Positions 51,461-59,227 of a DNA stretch of 64,000 nt are shown piece after piece. The stretch is taken from the NCBI RefSeq assembly GCF_014397785.1, contig NZ_VZQQ01000030.1, forward strand, positions 1 through 64,000. Reading direction: 5' to 3'. This DNA comes from Paraburkholderia podalyriae. Its GTDB lineage: Bacteria > Pseudomonadota > Gammaproteobacteria > Burkholderiales > Burkholderiaceae. Below the pieces are notes generated by a model. It had not been told where the DNA came from. It ran no database searches and saw nothing but the letters and a program-made list of their open reading frames with translations. Positions within the stretch are counted from its first letter, which is position 1; every line of letters begins with the position of its first letter. A program made the translations under genes and the position numbers.

Positions 51461-53455
51461 ATGAGCAGCCCCGACGACAAAACCGTGATCGTGCAGCGAC
51501 CGTCCGGACCGGACGGCCAGCAAAACCCCGCCGAAGCGGCGCACGCCGATCGTACCGTCGTCACCCGCCCCGCCGCGCAGGGTTCGAACGCGCAACATGC
51601 GCTCCCCGCCGGCACACGACTCGGCGAGTTCGAGATCGTCGATCTGATTGGCGAAGGCGGCTTCGGCATCGTCTATCTCGCCTACGACACCCAGCTAGGA
51701 CGTCACGTCGCGCTGAAGGAATACATTCCCGCTGCGCTGGCTTCGCGCGTCGGCGCGGCCGAAGTGTCGGTCCGCTCGGAACGTCATGAAGATACCTTTC
51801 GCGCCGGCCTGAAAAGCTTCATCAACGAAGCGCGGCTGCTCGCCCGCTTCGATCATCATTCGCTCGTCAAGGTGTACCGGTTCTGGGAGGCCAACGGTAC
51901 GGCGTATATGGTGATGCCATATTACGAGGGCATCACGCTGCGCGACGGCTTGCGCCACATGAGCGCCCCCCCCGATGAAGCATGGCTGCGCGCGCTGCTC
52001 ACGCCGCTGCTCGAAGCGTTGGCGGTGTTGCATGCGGCACAGTGCTACCACCGCGACATCGCGCCGGACAACATCCTGCTGCTCAAGGGCAGCGGCCGCC
52101 CCGTGCTGCTGGACTTCGGCGCGGCGCGGCGCGTGATCGGCGACATGACCCAGGCGTTGACGGTGATTCTGAAGCCCGGTTATGCGCCAATCGAACAATA
52201 TGCCGAAGAGGCGGCCTTGAAACAGGGGCCGTGGACCGATGTGTACGCACTCGCAGCGGTCGTCTATTTCGCGATTCAGGGCAAGACACCGCCGCCGTCG
52301 GTCGGCAGACTGATGAGCGACACGTATGTGCCGCTCGCCACGGCGGTGGCCGGCCGCTATAGCGAGCGGTTCCTGCGCGCGATCGATCATGCGCTCGCGG
52401 TGCGCCCCGAGCAGCGCCCGCAAAACGTTCAGGCGCTGGCGAACGAACTGGGCATTGCCATCGATGCGCCCCATGACGCGGGACCGGCGGGCGAACAGAT
52501 GCCCCGCGCTTGCGTCGAGACGGCGGTTACCAGTGCGCCGCGAACGGCTTCGGCGTCGGCGTCGGCGATGCCAGCGGCAGTCGAGGCGAAGCGCAATCCG
52601 CCTGAGTCAGCGGCCGTTCCGGCCGGACCCGGCAGCGAACGGAAACGCACAGGCATGATCGCAGCAGGTGCCGTTTGCGTGGTGGCGCTCGCGGCGCTCG
52701 GCACGTGGCTGGCCATGCGCGCGCCACCGGCCGCGAATCCGACTGTCACGGCAGGCACGGACGCCCGCAGCGCGGCGTCGCCGAAGCCGGCCGACACGGC
52801 TGCGCCGACGCCTGGTCATGCCGCTCAAAGCCCTGCCGCCGTTGCGCCCGTTGCCCCGGTTGCTCCTGCCCCGCCTGCCACGGCCGCAACGCCCTCCACG
52901 CCTACCACCTCAGCCGACACCCTCGCCGCCTACACGCCCGCCAGCGAACTCGAGCGAATCGTGACGCTGGCCGATCCGTCGATCCAAGTCACCGCCACAC
53001 CGCGCAGCATGACCGCGACGATCGGCAAGGATCATCTGCAGTTCAAACTCGACAGCAACCGCGCAGGCTACGTCTACGTGTTCATGGTCGATCCGGACGG
53101 TCAATACCTGATGCTGTTTCCGAATGGACTCGATCGCAACAACCGGATCGCCGCCGGCCAGACGCTGTCGTTGCCGCGTGCCAGCTGGCCGATGCTGGCG
53201 GGCAACCCGCCTGGCCCCAACCACTTCCTGACGCTGATATCGACGACGCCACGCGATTTTTCCGACGGTGGACTGAAGGCCGCCGCGCCGTTCCAGTCAT
53301 TCCCCGCCGATGCCCAGCAGCAAGCGGCCGCGCGTCGCGGCCCGCGCTATTCGCCGTTCGCGGGCAAGCCGCGTTGCCCGCCAGGCACAGCGAATTGCGC
53401 CGGGGACTTCGGCGCCGCCACATTTACCATCGATGCCGTCAAGCCACCTGGCTAG
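51461..53455 (+). CDS. ppkA: PpkA-like membrane Ser/Thr kinase with DUF4384 periplasmic domain
   Basis: The protein has 664 residues. The ATG at 51461 follows AGGGAGCC. The kinase domain (about 50-310) has LIGEGGFGIVYLAYD, HVALKEYIPAALASRV, CYHRDIAPDNILLL (Ala in place of the usual Lys after HRDI), LLDFGAARRVIG and LKPGYAPIEQY. A TM segment (MIAAGAVCVVALAALGTWLA, about 398-418) precedes an Ala/Pro/Thr-rich stalk and a DUF4384 domain (about 510-600: QFKLDSNRAGYVYVFMVDPD, GQYLMLFPNGLDRNNRIAAG). This cytoplasmic kinase plus periplasmic sensor layout is that of T6SS PpkA. It probably phosphorylates the FHA protein on an envelope signal. Ala within HRDIAPDN is common in this kinase group. Confidence 0.9.
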   Translation: MSSPDDKTVIVQRPSGPDGQQNPAEAAHADRTVVTRPAAQGSNAQHALPAGTRLGEFEIVDLIGEGGFGIVYLAYDTQLGRHVALKEYIPAALASRVGAAEVSVRSERHEDTFRAGLKSFINEARLLARFDHHSLVKVYRFWEANGTAYMVMPYYEGITLRDGLRHMSAPPDEAWLRALLTPLLEALAVLHAAQCYHRDIAPDNILLLKGSGRPVLLDFGAARRVIGDMTQALTVILKPGYAPIEQYAEEAALKQGPWTDVYALAAVVYFAIQGKTPPPSVGRLMSDTYVPLATAVAGRYSERFLRAIDHALAVRPEQRPQNVQALANELGIAIDAPHDAGPAGEQMPRACVETAVTSAPRTASASASAMPAAVEAKRNPPESAAVPAGPGSERKRTGMIAAGAVCVVALAALGTWLAMRAPPAANPTVTAGTDARSAASPKPADTAAPTPGHAAQSPAAVAPVAPVAPAPPATAATPSTPTTSADTLAAYTPASELERIVTLADPSIQVTATPRSMTATIGKDHLQFKLDSNRAGYVYVFMVDPDGQYLMLFPNGLDRNNRIAAGQTLSLPRASWPMLAGNPPGPNHFLTLISTTPRDFSDGGLKAAAPFQSFPADAQQQAAARRGPRYSPFAGKPRCPPGTANCAGDFGAATFTIDAVKPPG

Positions 53456-53596
53456 CGCGGCTGCGTGTGGACGATGCGCGGTAGACGTCTGACGGAGGAT
53501 GGGCACCGGTTGCGTTCGCCGGTTGGCGATGTCCGGTTCACGCGGGGCATGAAATTTGCGGAAGCCGCATGATCGCATCCAGACAAGGAGACCGAC

Positions 53597-54190
53597 ATGG
53601 ACACGCGGCAAATCGAAAAACTCCGTCCCACGCAATTGAGCCACGGCGCGCGGGAGGTCCGCGAAAAAGCCCGCCAATACAGGTCAATGAGCGGCCATGA
53701 ACTGGAGATGGCGATTGCCGAAAAGCCGATACCGGTCGTCTGCGGACCCGGCGGCATACCGTTCGCGATCGATCATCACCATGTGGCGGCAGCGCTGTGG
53801 CAGGTTGGCGTCCGCTCGGTTCCGGTCGTGCTGGTGCGGGATCTTTCGTCGTACACGTGGGCGTCGTTCTGGCTCAGCATGGAAAACGAACGCTGGACGT
53901 ATCCATACGACTTTCAAGGCATGCGCCGGCCGTTCTCCGACTTGGCGGAGCACATATGGGAAATAAAAGACGACGAATACCGAAGCCTCGCGGCAGCGGT
54001 CCGCGATGCCGGCGGCTACGAAAAAACCAATGTCCCGCTGGAAGAATTCCGCTGGACCGAGTTCTTTCGCGCGACGTTACCGCGACCCGATAGCGACGAA
54101 AAGTTCACCGCGTTGCTCAAAGAGGCCTTGAAGCTGGCAAAGAGCGACTCGGCATTGGGACTGCCAGGCTATCTCGGTCGCACGGATTGA
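53597..54190 (+). CDS. ParB/sulfiredoxin-like (ParBc_2-type) protein
   Basis: The protein has 197 residues; a good AGGAG precedes the ATG at 53597. The N-terminal half reads IEKLRPTQLSHGAREVREKA, MAIAEKPIPVVCGPGGIPFA and IDHHHVAAALWQVGVRSVPV, the ParB/Srx-like fold with a DHHH motif in place of the DGxHR of ParB. The second half is helical and Trp/Tyr-rich (TWASFWLSMENERWTYPYDF). Members of this group (putative ParB-like nucleases) have no firmly known role. It lies alone, converging on tssJ with 13 bases between stops. It is not a chromosome-segregation ParB: there is no HTH and no parA. Confidence 0.75.
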   Translation: MDTRQIEKLRPTQLSHGAREVREKARQYRSMSGHELEMAIAEKPIPVVCGPGGIPFAIDHHHVAAALWQVGVRSVPVVLVRDLSSYTWASFWLSMENERWTYPYDFQGMRRPFSDLAEHIWEIKDDEYRSLAAAVRDAGGYEKTNVPLEEFRWTEFFRATLPRPDSDEKFTALLKEALKLAKSDSALGLPGYLGRTD

Positions 54191-54203
54191 GTCGGCGGCC
54201 CCT

Positions 54204-54725
54204 TCAATCATGGGCCACACTGTCCGCCGTCACGAGAAACTGATCCAACAACGAGATCTTCAACGGCTTGTCCGCATCGAGCTTGTTCTTCCCGATCACT
54301 TGCTTCCAGCCATCTCCGCTACCGGGATTGCGATAGAACGCGACGACCGCCACATATTTGGTATCGGCCCGCATCGGCTGCGACAGGCTCGCCGACGCGC
54401 CCGGATTCAGCACTGATGCCATGCTCGCCTGCAAATCCTGCGCGAGCACCGTGCGGTCGTTTTTCAGCAGATCGTCGTACGACGCGCCGTCGAACATCTT
54501 GCGGTCCTTAAGCTGATACACGCGCACCGCAACCGATGTCGCGCGGCCCGCGTCGTCGGGGTTCAGCGCTTCGCGCGCCGACAGGTCGACGTCGAGCACC
54601 TTGACCTGCTTGAAGAACACAGAGTGGTACGCGCTCGACGACGCGTCCGACACGGATTGCCATGCGCCGCATGCCGACAGCAGCGCGACGGACACAACGG
54701 CGGAAACAGTAAAACGAAGGTTCAT
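54204..54725 (-). CDS. tssJ: TssJ outer-membrane lipoprotein (second T6SS locus)
   Basis: The protein has 173 residues. The ATG at 54725 follows AAAGGACC. The lipoprotein signal has a lipobox VALLSAC with the modified Cys at about 18. TssJ features include VLDVDLSAREALNPDDAGRA, TSVAVRVYQLKDRKMFDGAS, YDDLLKNDRTVLAQDLQAS, VLNPGASASLSQPMRADTKY and VAVVAFYRN. This is the only tssJ in the window; the complete cluster at 11.6-39.6 kb has none. It is the third gene of the leftward tssF'-tssG-tssJ remnant. Confidence 0.93.
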   Translation of the reverse strand: MNLRFTVSAVVSVALLSACGAWQSVSDASSSAYHSVFFKQVKVLDVDLSAREALNPDDAGRATSVAVRVYQLKDRKMFDGASYDDLLKNDRTVLAQDLQASMASVLNPGASASLSQPMRADTKYVAVVAFYRNPGSGDGWKQVIGKNKLDADKPLKISLLDQFLVTADSVAHD

Positions 54726-54748
54726 GAATGGTCCTTTCGGCGCGTCGT

Positions 54749-55900
54749 TCATTGCGCGCGATGAGTCAGGTACGGATTGGCCGCGGGCTGCGGAAACGCT
54801 TGATAGACCCCGAGCGCGACGTTGATCAGGCGTTCGTTCACGGCAGGCAGCACGGTCGTCCAGCCGAGACGCGGCGCGGGTCCGGCCGATCCGGCAGCGA
54901 CCGGCCCAGGCGCGTTGATCGCCGGCAACGGCGCGAGGCGCGACGACATGGCCATACGCAGATGCACGTCGGCCTTCAGCCCGACATATAGCTGCACGAA
55001 CGCCATCAACTCGCGATGCAGCCGCGCACCCGGCAACAGATCGTGCGCCTGGGCGGCATCGGACGGCCGCAACGTCACGCGCACCGCGCGACTGCGATAC
55101 GCAAGCCGCTTGCCGAGCACATAGCCGCCGCCGAGGCCGCGGCGCGCGCCGTCGCTCGCCGCGCCAACACGAGCGGCCGACGACATCAGCGGCTGCGGCT
55201 CGCCGGCACGCGCGAGCGCGGGATAGAACTCATCGACGCGCACGTCCGCGCCGGGCACCGCGAGCGCGATCACGCCCGCGAGCCCTTCAGGCGTGCGCGT
55301 GCGCTGGATCAGCAGACCGAGCAGTGCGAGCATCCGCGAATCGGGCAAACCGGCGCGCTGCGGCTTGTCGCCCCAGCCAAAGCCGGCAAGGCACAACAGA
55401 TTGCGCGAATGCGCGTCGCTGCCGCCCGCGCGAAAGCTCTCCGGATAGCGGTACTTCTTCCACGCCCGATACAGCAGCGTGACGAAACGATGGTTGAACT
55501 GATCGAGAAAAGCCTCGACCACTTCGTGCCCTTCCTCGCGCAGCACGATCTCGTCGATCAGGTGCGACGGCATCGCCGCGTCGACGCCGTAAAGACCCAT
55601 GAACGTCGTGCGCACGGTCGGCGCCGCGGCATTGACCAGGGACTCCAGATCATCATCGAATTCGACTGCGGCGATCTCGCCCGCCGGAAAGCCGGTGCGC
55701 GCGCGCGGCCGGAAGCGCACCGGTTCATGCCCCGGTGTATCGCGCGTGCCGAAGCCTGGCTGCCGCGGCACCCGCAACTCGAGCAGTCGGCACAACTGCA
55801 TGAAGTTCATCCGCGGCGCGCGCACCAGCAGCGCCGCGACCAGCGGCTCCAGATTCGGCGGGTCGTTGCGCGCTTCGAAAGCGTTAGCGTGCGCGCTCAT
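54749..55900 (-). CDS. tssG: TssG baseplate protein, second copy
   Basis: The protein has 383 residues; the ATG overlaps the stop of the tssF fragment by 4 bases. TssG pattern: RAPRMNFMQLCRLLELRVPR, VRFRPRARTGFPAGEIAAVE, FMGLYGVDAAMPSHLIDEIV, LDQFNHRFVTLLYRAWKKYR, GLLIQRTRTPEGLAGVIALA and LRPSDAAQAHDLLPGARLHR. It clearly differs from the first copy (31482-32561), so it comes from a separate T6SS lineage rather than a duplication. With its partner tssF cut, the locus is probably non-functional unless rescued. Confidence 0.93.
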   Translation of the reverse strand: MSAHANAFEARNDPPNLEPLVAALLVRAPRMNFMQLCRLLELRVPRQPGFGTRDTPGHEPVRFRPRARTGFPAGEIAAVEFDDDLESLVNAAAPTVRTTFMGLYGVDAAMPSHLIDEIVLREEGHEVVEAFLDQFNHRFVTLLYRAWKKYRYPESFRAGGSDAHSRNLLCLAGFGWGDKPQRAGLPDSRMLALLGLLIQRTRTPEGLAGVIALAVPGADVRVDEFYPALARAGEPQPLMSSAARVGAASDGARRGLGGGYVLGKRLAYRSRAVRVTLRPSDAAQAHDLLPGARLHRELMAFVQLYVGLKADVHLRMAMSSRLAPLPAINAPGPVAAGSAGPAPRLGWTTVLPAVNERLINVALGVYQAFPQPAANPYLTHRAQ

Positions 55901-56220
55901 AGCGCAGCCCGTTGCGCCTTGCTGCGCGGCCAGACCGTGCGGGTCTGCGACGGCAGGCTGACGATCGACAGCTTCGTGAACAGATTGATCTCCGCGTACA
56001 ACGCGAAAAAGCGTTGCAGCAACTCGCCGAACAGCATCACGTCACCGTCGCCCGCGAACGCGTGCGAATCGAGTGTCACCTCGATGTGCACGCCACGCTC
56101 AACCGAGCCGCCCGACACCTCCTCGAGCAATTCCTGCGACACCCACAGAATGCCCGCGAGGCGCCGGCGGTTCAGTTCGTCGCGGGTCCAGTCGTAGAGC
56201 GCGAGCGCGCCGCGCCGTTG
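55897..56220 (-). pseudogene. tssF: tssF (second T6SS), C-terminal fragment cut by the transposon
   Basis: Only about 105 C-terminal residues remain: RRGALALYDWTRDELNRRRL, then VSQELLEEVSGGSVERGVHI, MLFGELLQRFFALYAEINLF and TKLSIVSLPSQTRTVWP. These match the end of TssF, where the family has 'LFG..L..FF..Y..IN.FT'. Homology cannot be followed past about 56220, next to the Tn7-like end. The missing ~500 residues are either beyond the far end of the transposon or deleted. The downstream tssG and tssJ are intact. Confidence 0.85.
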
Positions 56221-56232
56221 GTTGCCTAAAGT

Positions 56233-56271
56233 TGTGGAAATTTTCGCCAAAACAACTATGCTGAATGCATC
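56233..56271 (+). promoter_or_regulatory. probable transposon end with tnsA promoter
   Basis: TGTGGAAATTTTCGCC begins with the TGTGG that opens Tn7 ends and is followed by CAAAACAACTATG, which loosely resembles the first TnsB-binding repeat of Tn7. A -35/-10-like pair TTGTGG (56232-56237) and TATGCT (56257-56262) with a long 19-base gap overlaps it. tnsA starts 10 bases after the -10, with no Shine-Dalgarno sequence, so a leaderless message is possible. Further TnsB sites are not evident. Confidence 0.4.
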
Positions 56272-57072
56272 ATGGACTGGCCCAGTGATCCGGCCCTATA
56301 TCCTCCATACCTCCGCTCCTGCATACGCAAGAGGATGGGAATTGGTGAGGGCGCAGACTATAGGCCTTGGCGTATGCTTAAAGAGCTACCGACAAGTGGC
56401 ACAGCAGCGGTAGTGCATGGGATTCGTGTTAGCCGCAACTATGAGTTGCTTGACACCAAGTCGACCGCAATTTTCTATTTGCTGGAGCGTCGGCGAACCA
56501 TCTCAGATATCAGGGAGCGGTGGCCCATTCTCGACCTTAATCGGACGCTACAGCTCGCATATAAGTTCGATGTGGTCCATCCATGCCGCGCCGGTGTCCC
56601 GGAGCCGCTGACTTTTGATTTCCTTATAACGGACCAAACCGCTGAGAAGACCTACAAAGCGATCAATTTATTCCGCGCTGAGAACAGCCTCAATGCACGC
56701 GAACAGAGCTTGATGAGGATCCGAAAGGCGTGGTGCGACGAAAAAGGGGTTGATTGGGTACTGGTCGACAGTTCGCCAATCTCCCGAACCGTGGTTCATA
56801 CGCTTCGATTTATACGGACATGGTACGTCAACTGTTACAAACCGAACGCAGCAGTTTCCAAGCGTTTCTCTGAACGCTTTCTAAAAGAGTACGCGCGGAA
56901 CGTCGTCCTTGACGAGCTGGTCGAAAAAACGGGGCGATATTTGGGATTGCGTCCCGATACCAGACTCGATACGTTTCGGTACTGCGCGTGGATCGACCAA
57001 ATTCCGGTTTCCCTAAAACACCGGCTAGCTTGCGATCTCCCACTGGTACTGCGACTGGAAACTCATGATTGA
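56272..57072 (+). CDS. tnsA: TnsA-type transposition endonuclease, catalytic site altered
   Basis: The protein has 266 residues. The family fit is good: STAIFYLLERRRTISDIRER, WPILDLNRTLQLAYKFDVVH and PEPLTFDFLIT match the Tn7 TnsA nuclease domain, with Glu72 and Asp116 at the positions of catalytic Glu63 and Asp114. At the offsets of Gln130 and Lys132 in Tn7 (16 and 18 residues after the Asp), the sequence AINLFRAENS has Asn132 and Phe134. Arg135 is adjacent and could partly substitute. A C-terminal helical TnsC-binding-like domain follows. TnsA cleaves the 5' strands so that transposition is cut-and-paste; this copy may be weakened. It overlaps tnsB by 8 bases. Confidence 0.85.
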   Translation: MDWPSDPALYPPYLRSCIRKRMGIGEGADYRPWRMLKELPTSGTAAVVHGIRVSRNYELLDTKSTAIFYLLERRRTISDIRERWPILDLNRTLQLAYKFDVVHPCRAGVPEPLTFDFLITDQTAEKTYKAINLFRAENSLNAREQSLMRIRKAWCDEKGVDWVLVDSSPISRTVVHTLRFIRTWYVNCYKPNAAVSKRFSERFLKEYARNVVLDELVEKTGRYLGLRPDTRLDTFRYCAWIDQIPVSLKHRLACDLPLVLRLETHD

Positions 57073-59227
57073 CTTCCAACCTGAAACGAGCCCGGCACTT
57101 GCCGCTGGACTTGTGTTGCGCAACGGTATAACAACAGACGTCCAGTATCTACGGATAACTCATGTCTTTCCGAGTTGCGTGTATGTCATGCGCATCCGAG
57201 AGCCTCTTGACGTCCGGGCTGCACGTCGACCGAGGCGCGTTGAGCGTGCCAATATCGAGAAACTCGCCAGCGAACCCGGCTCCAACTGGGGGCGCGTCAC
57301 CCTACCCGCTGCACTCAGCGACTCACCGAAAAAAAACTCCGAAAAGGATCAAGAACTGGAGCACGCTTGGACACTTATCAGGCCTTTGGTGTGCGAGTTT
57401 GAACAAGAAAACAATCTTGTCCGCAATGCCTTCAGCCGACTCATCCGCCGACGCGCGGACCTAATGCAAATAAGTGCAGTAACCCTCAGAAAACTCCTGC
57501 TTCGCTACTATTATTTCGGTAGCGTGAAGTCCGGATTACTGAGCTTGCCACATGGACCCGATCCAGTATCTGAGAGACAGGCTACTAGTGGCGACGTCAC
57601 CTCGCCTTCCGCAACAAAACGCTCAAGGAGAGGACGGAAATCGGCGAACACATCCGCCCTTGGCGTGAATGACTTTGTCGTATCCAACGACGATATTGCC
57701 GATATGATTCACAGGTTCGAGCGTGAACACAATCGGGACGGGCACCCGCTGTCCAAGATCTACGTGGATTACCTGGCAAATGAGTTCCGTGCCCGGCACC
57801 CCGACATCGCGTCCGAGTACCTCATGAAGCGGAGACAGGCACCGGTAACACTAAGGCAATTCCGCTACTACACAGACGAGGTCTTTCAATTTAGATGCGA
57901 TATTGCTGGCGTACGTGACCGCGAACAGGACCACAAAAGTGGACTGATCGCGATCGGTCCCGGTGAGATAACCGAAATCGACTCAACTCGCGGACGAATT
58001 CACCTGATATCAAGAAAAAACCCGACCTGTTGTGTTGGCCAACCGACGATCTATCTGGCAATCGACAGATGGAGTCGATACATCCCCGGAGCGTATCTAT
58101 CGCTGCGCGCCCCCTCCTATGAAGAGTTGCGCTACCTGTTGCTAATTATGTTTACCGACAGGGAGTCGCGCTTTTCCAACCTTGATGTCGACATCGATGA
58201 CCAACGCTGGCCCCGCGGGCGATTGAGCGCCTGTATCTGTGAAGATCGAGGACCAGACCAAGTCTGTGCGTCCGCCAAACAGGCGATCGCAGACGACCTG
58301 AAGATCGAACTTCAGATTCTTCGACCACGGTATCCAGACGGAAAAGCCATCGTCGAGCGCCTCATCAGGACGCTCAAGGCAAGGATGGCCAGCGAACGGG
58401 GAGCCTACGCCGACCGGCCAATGGATCGGGACACAAAAGCCGCCGCGCGCAAGTCAAAGAGTGTAGCAATCTACACCCTGTCGGAGGCCTACCGCATTCT
58501 CATTGAGCTTATCGTCGAACATAATAACAGACCACATCGGTCGCTCAGGCGCAACAAGATCCTCACGCGAGCAGGCGTCGCACCCACACCGCAGGCTGCC
58601 TATCTGTGGGGACTCAAAAACATTACGGGCATGCCTGTTCCGCCACTATCCGATGCCGACTACCAGCGTCTGCTCCTCGGCACCGACAAAGCAAGCATCG
58701 TAGACCGCGAAGTGGCCTATCGAGGCCGGACTTATCTGCCTGTCAACGCTGCTGCAAAGTTGATGGCCCTTCAATTCCCGAAACGCAGCAAGGACATCGA
58801 TATTCGCGTTGACAAAACGTTCTTTCGAGACTTGTATATCCCGTCCAGCAGGGGGCGATGGGCCAAATTCAGAATGAAAAAAAGCGCGACGAATGACATA
58901 CGGGGCGTAGCACTGGATGAGGAGGAGGCGCTGAAAAAAATTCAATCTGAGCTCTGGGCACATGCCGACGATGAAGCGACGCGCTCACGTGTGGCTTCCG
59001 CAGTGTCCGCTCAGACGAACAGCAAGCGTGCAAGATCAGGCAAGGGCCGGACAGTTCGCGGGGACGACTCCGACGATGTCAAGCGACGGCTCACGGGCAC
59101 GCCTTCCCAAATTCCGGGCACTCCCACCCTGCCACGCAGAGACAACGATTCTGCCTGGAAAGCGACCGAACAGCGAGAAAAGGAAGCTCTATTGGCCATG
59201 GTTCAGGCGCGCAGGAGGCGTAAATGA
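57065..59227 (+). CDS. tnsB: TnsB DDE transposase
   Basis: The protein has 720 residues, full-length for TnsB. The N-terminal DNA-binding part includes YYYFGSVKSGLLSLPHGPD and the basic KRSRRGRKSA segment. The RNase-H-like core has EITEIDSTRGRIHLISRKNP (Asp306), ACICEDRGPDQVCASAKQAI (Asp394) and PRYPDGKAIVERLIRTLKAR (Glu431), giving an intact DDE triad. A beta-barrel Mu-transposase C domain follows (YRGRTYLPVNAAAKLMALQF), and a charged C-terminal tail for TnsC contact. It performs 3'-end cleavage and strand transfer. Its last four bases overlap the tnsC start (ATGA). Confidence 0.94.
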   Translation: MIDFQPETSPALAAGLVLRNGITTDVQYLRITHVFPSCVYVMRIREPLDVRAARRPRRVERANIEKLASEPGSNWGRVTLPAALSDSPKKNSEKDQELEHAWTLIRPLVCEFEQENNLVRNAFSRLIRRRADLMQISAVTLRKLLLRYYYFGSVKSGLLSLPHGPDPVSERQATSGDVTSPSATKRSRRGRKSANTSALGVNDFVVSNDDIADMIHRFEREHNRDGHPLSKIYVDYLANEFRARHPDIASEYLMKRRQAPVTLRQFRYYTDEVFQFRCDIAGVRDREQDHKSGLIAIGPGEITEIDSTRGRIHLISRKNPTCCVGQPTIYLAIDRWSRYIPGAYLSLRAPSYEELRYLLLIMFTDRESRFSNLDVDIDDQRWPRGRLSACICEDRGPDQVCASAKQAIADDLKIELQILRPRYPDGKAIVERLIRTLKARMASERGAYADRPMDRDTKAAARKSKSVAIYTLSEAYRILIELIVEHNNRPHRSLRRNKILTRAGVAPTPQAAYLWGLKNITGMPVPPLSDADYQRLLLGTDKASIVDREVAYRGRTYLPVNAAAKLMALQFPKRSKDIDIRVDKTFFRDLYIPSSRGRWAKFRMKKSATNDIRGVALDEEEALKKIQSELWAHADDEATRSRVASAVSAQTNSKRARSGKGRTVRGDDSDDVKRRLTGTPSQIPGTPTLPRRDNDSAWKATEQREKEALLAMVQARRRRK

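Noticed and set aside
53597..54190. Chromosome or plasmid partition locus
   Set aside because: No parA, no parS-like sites and no HTH in the ParB-like protein.
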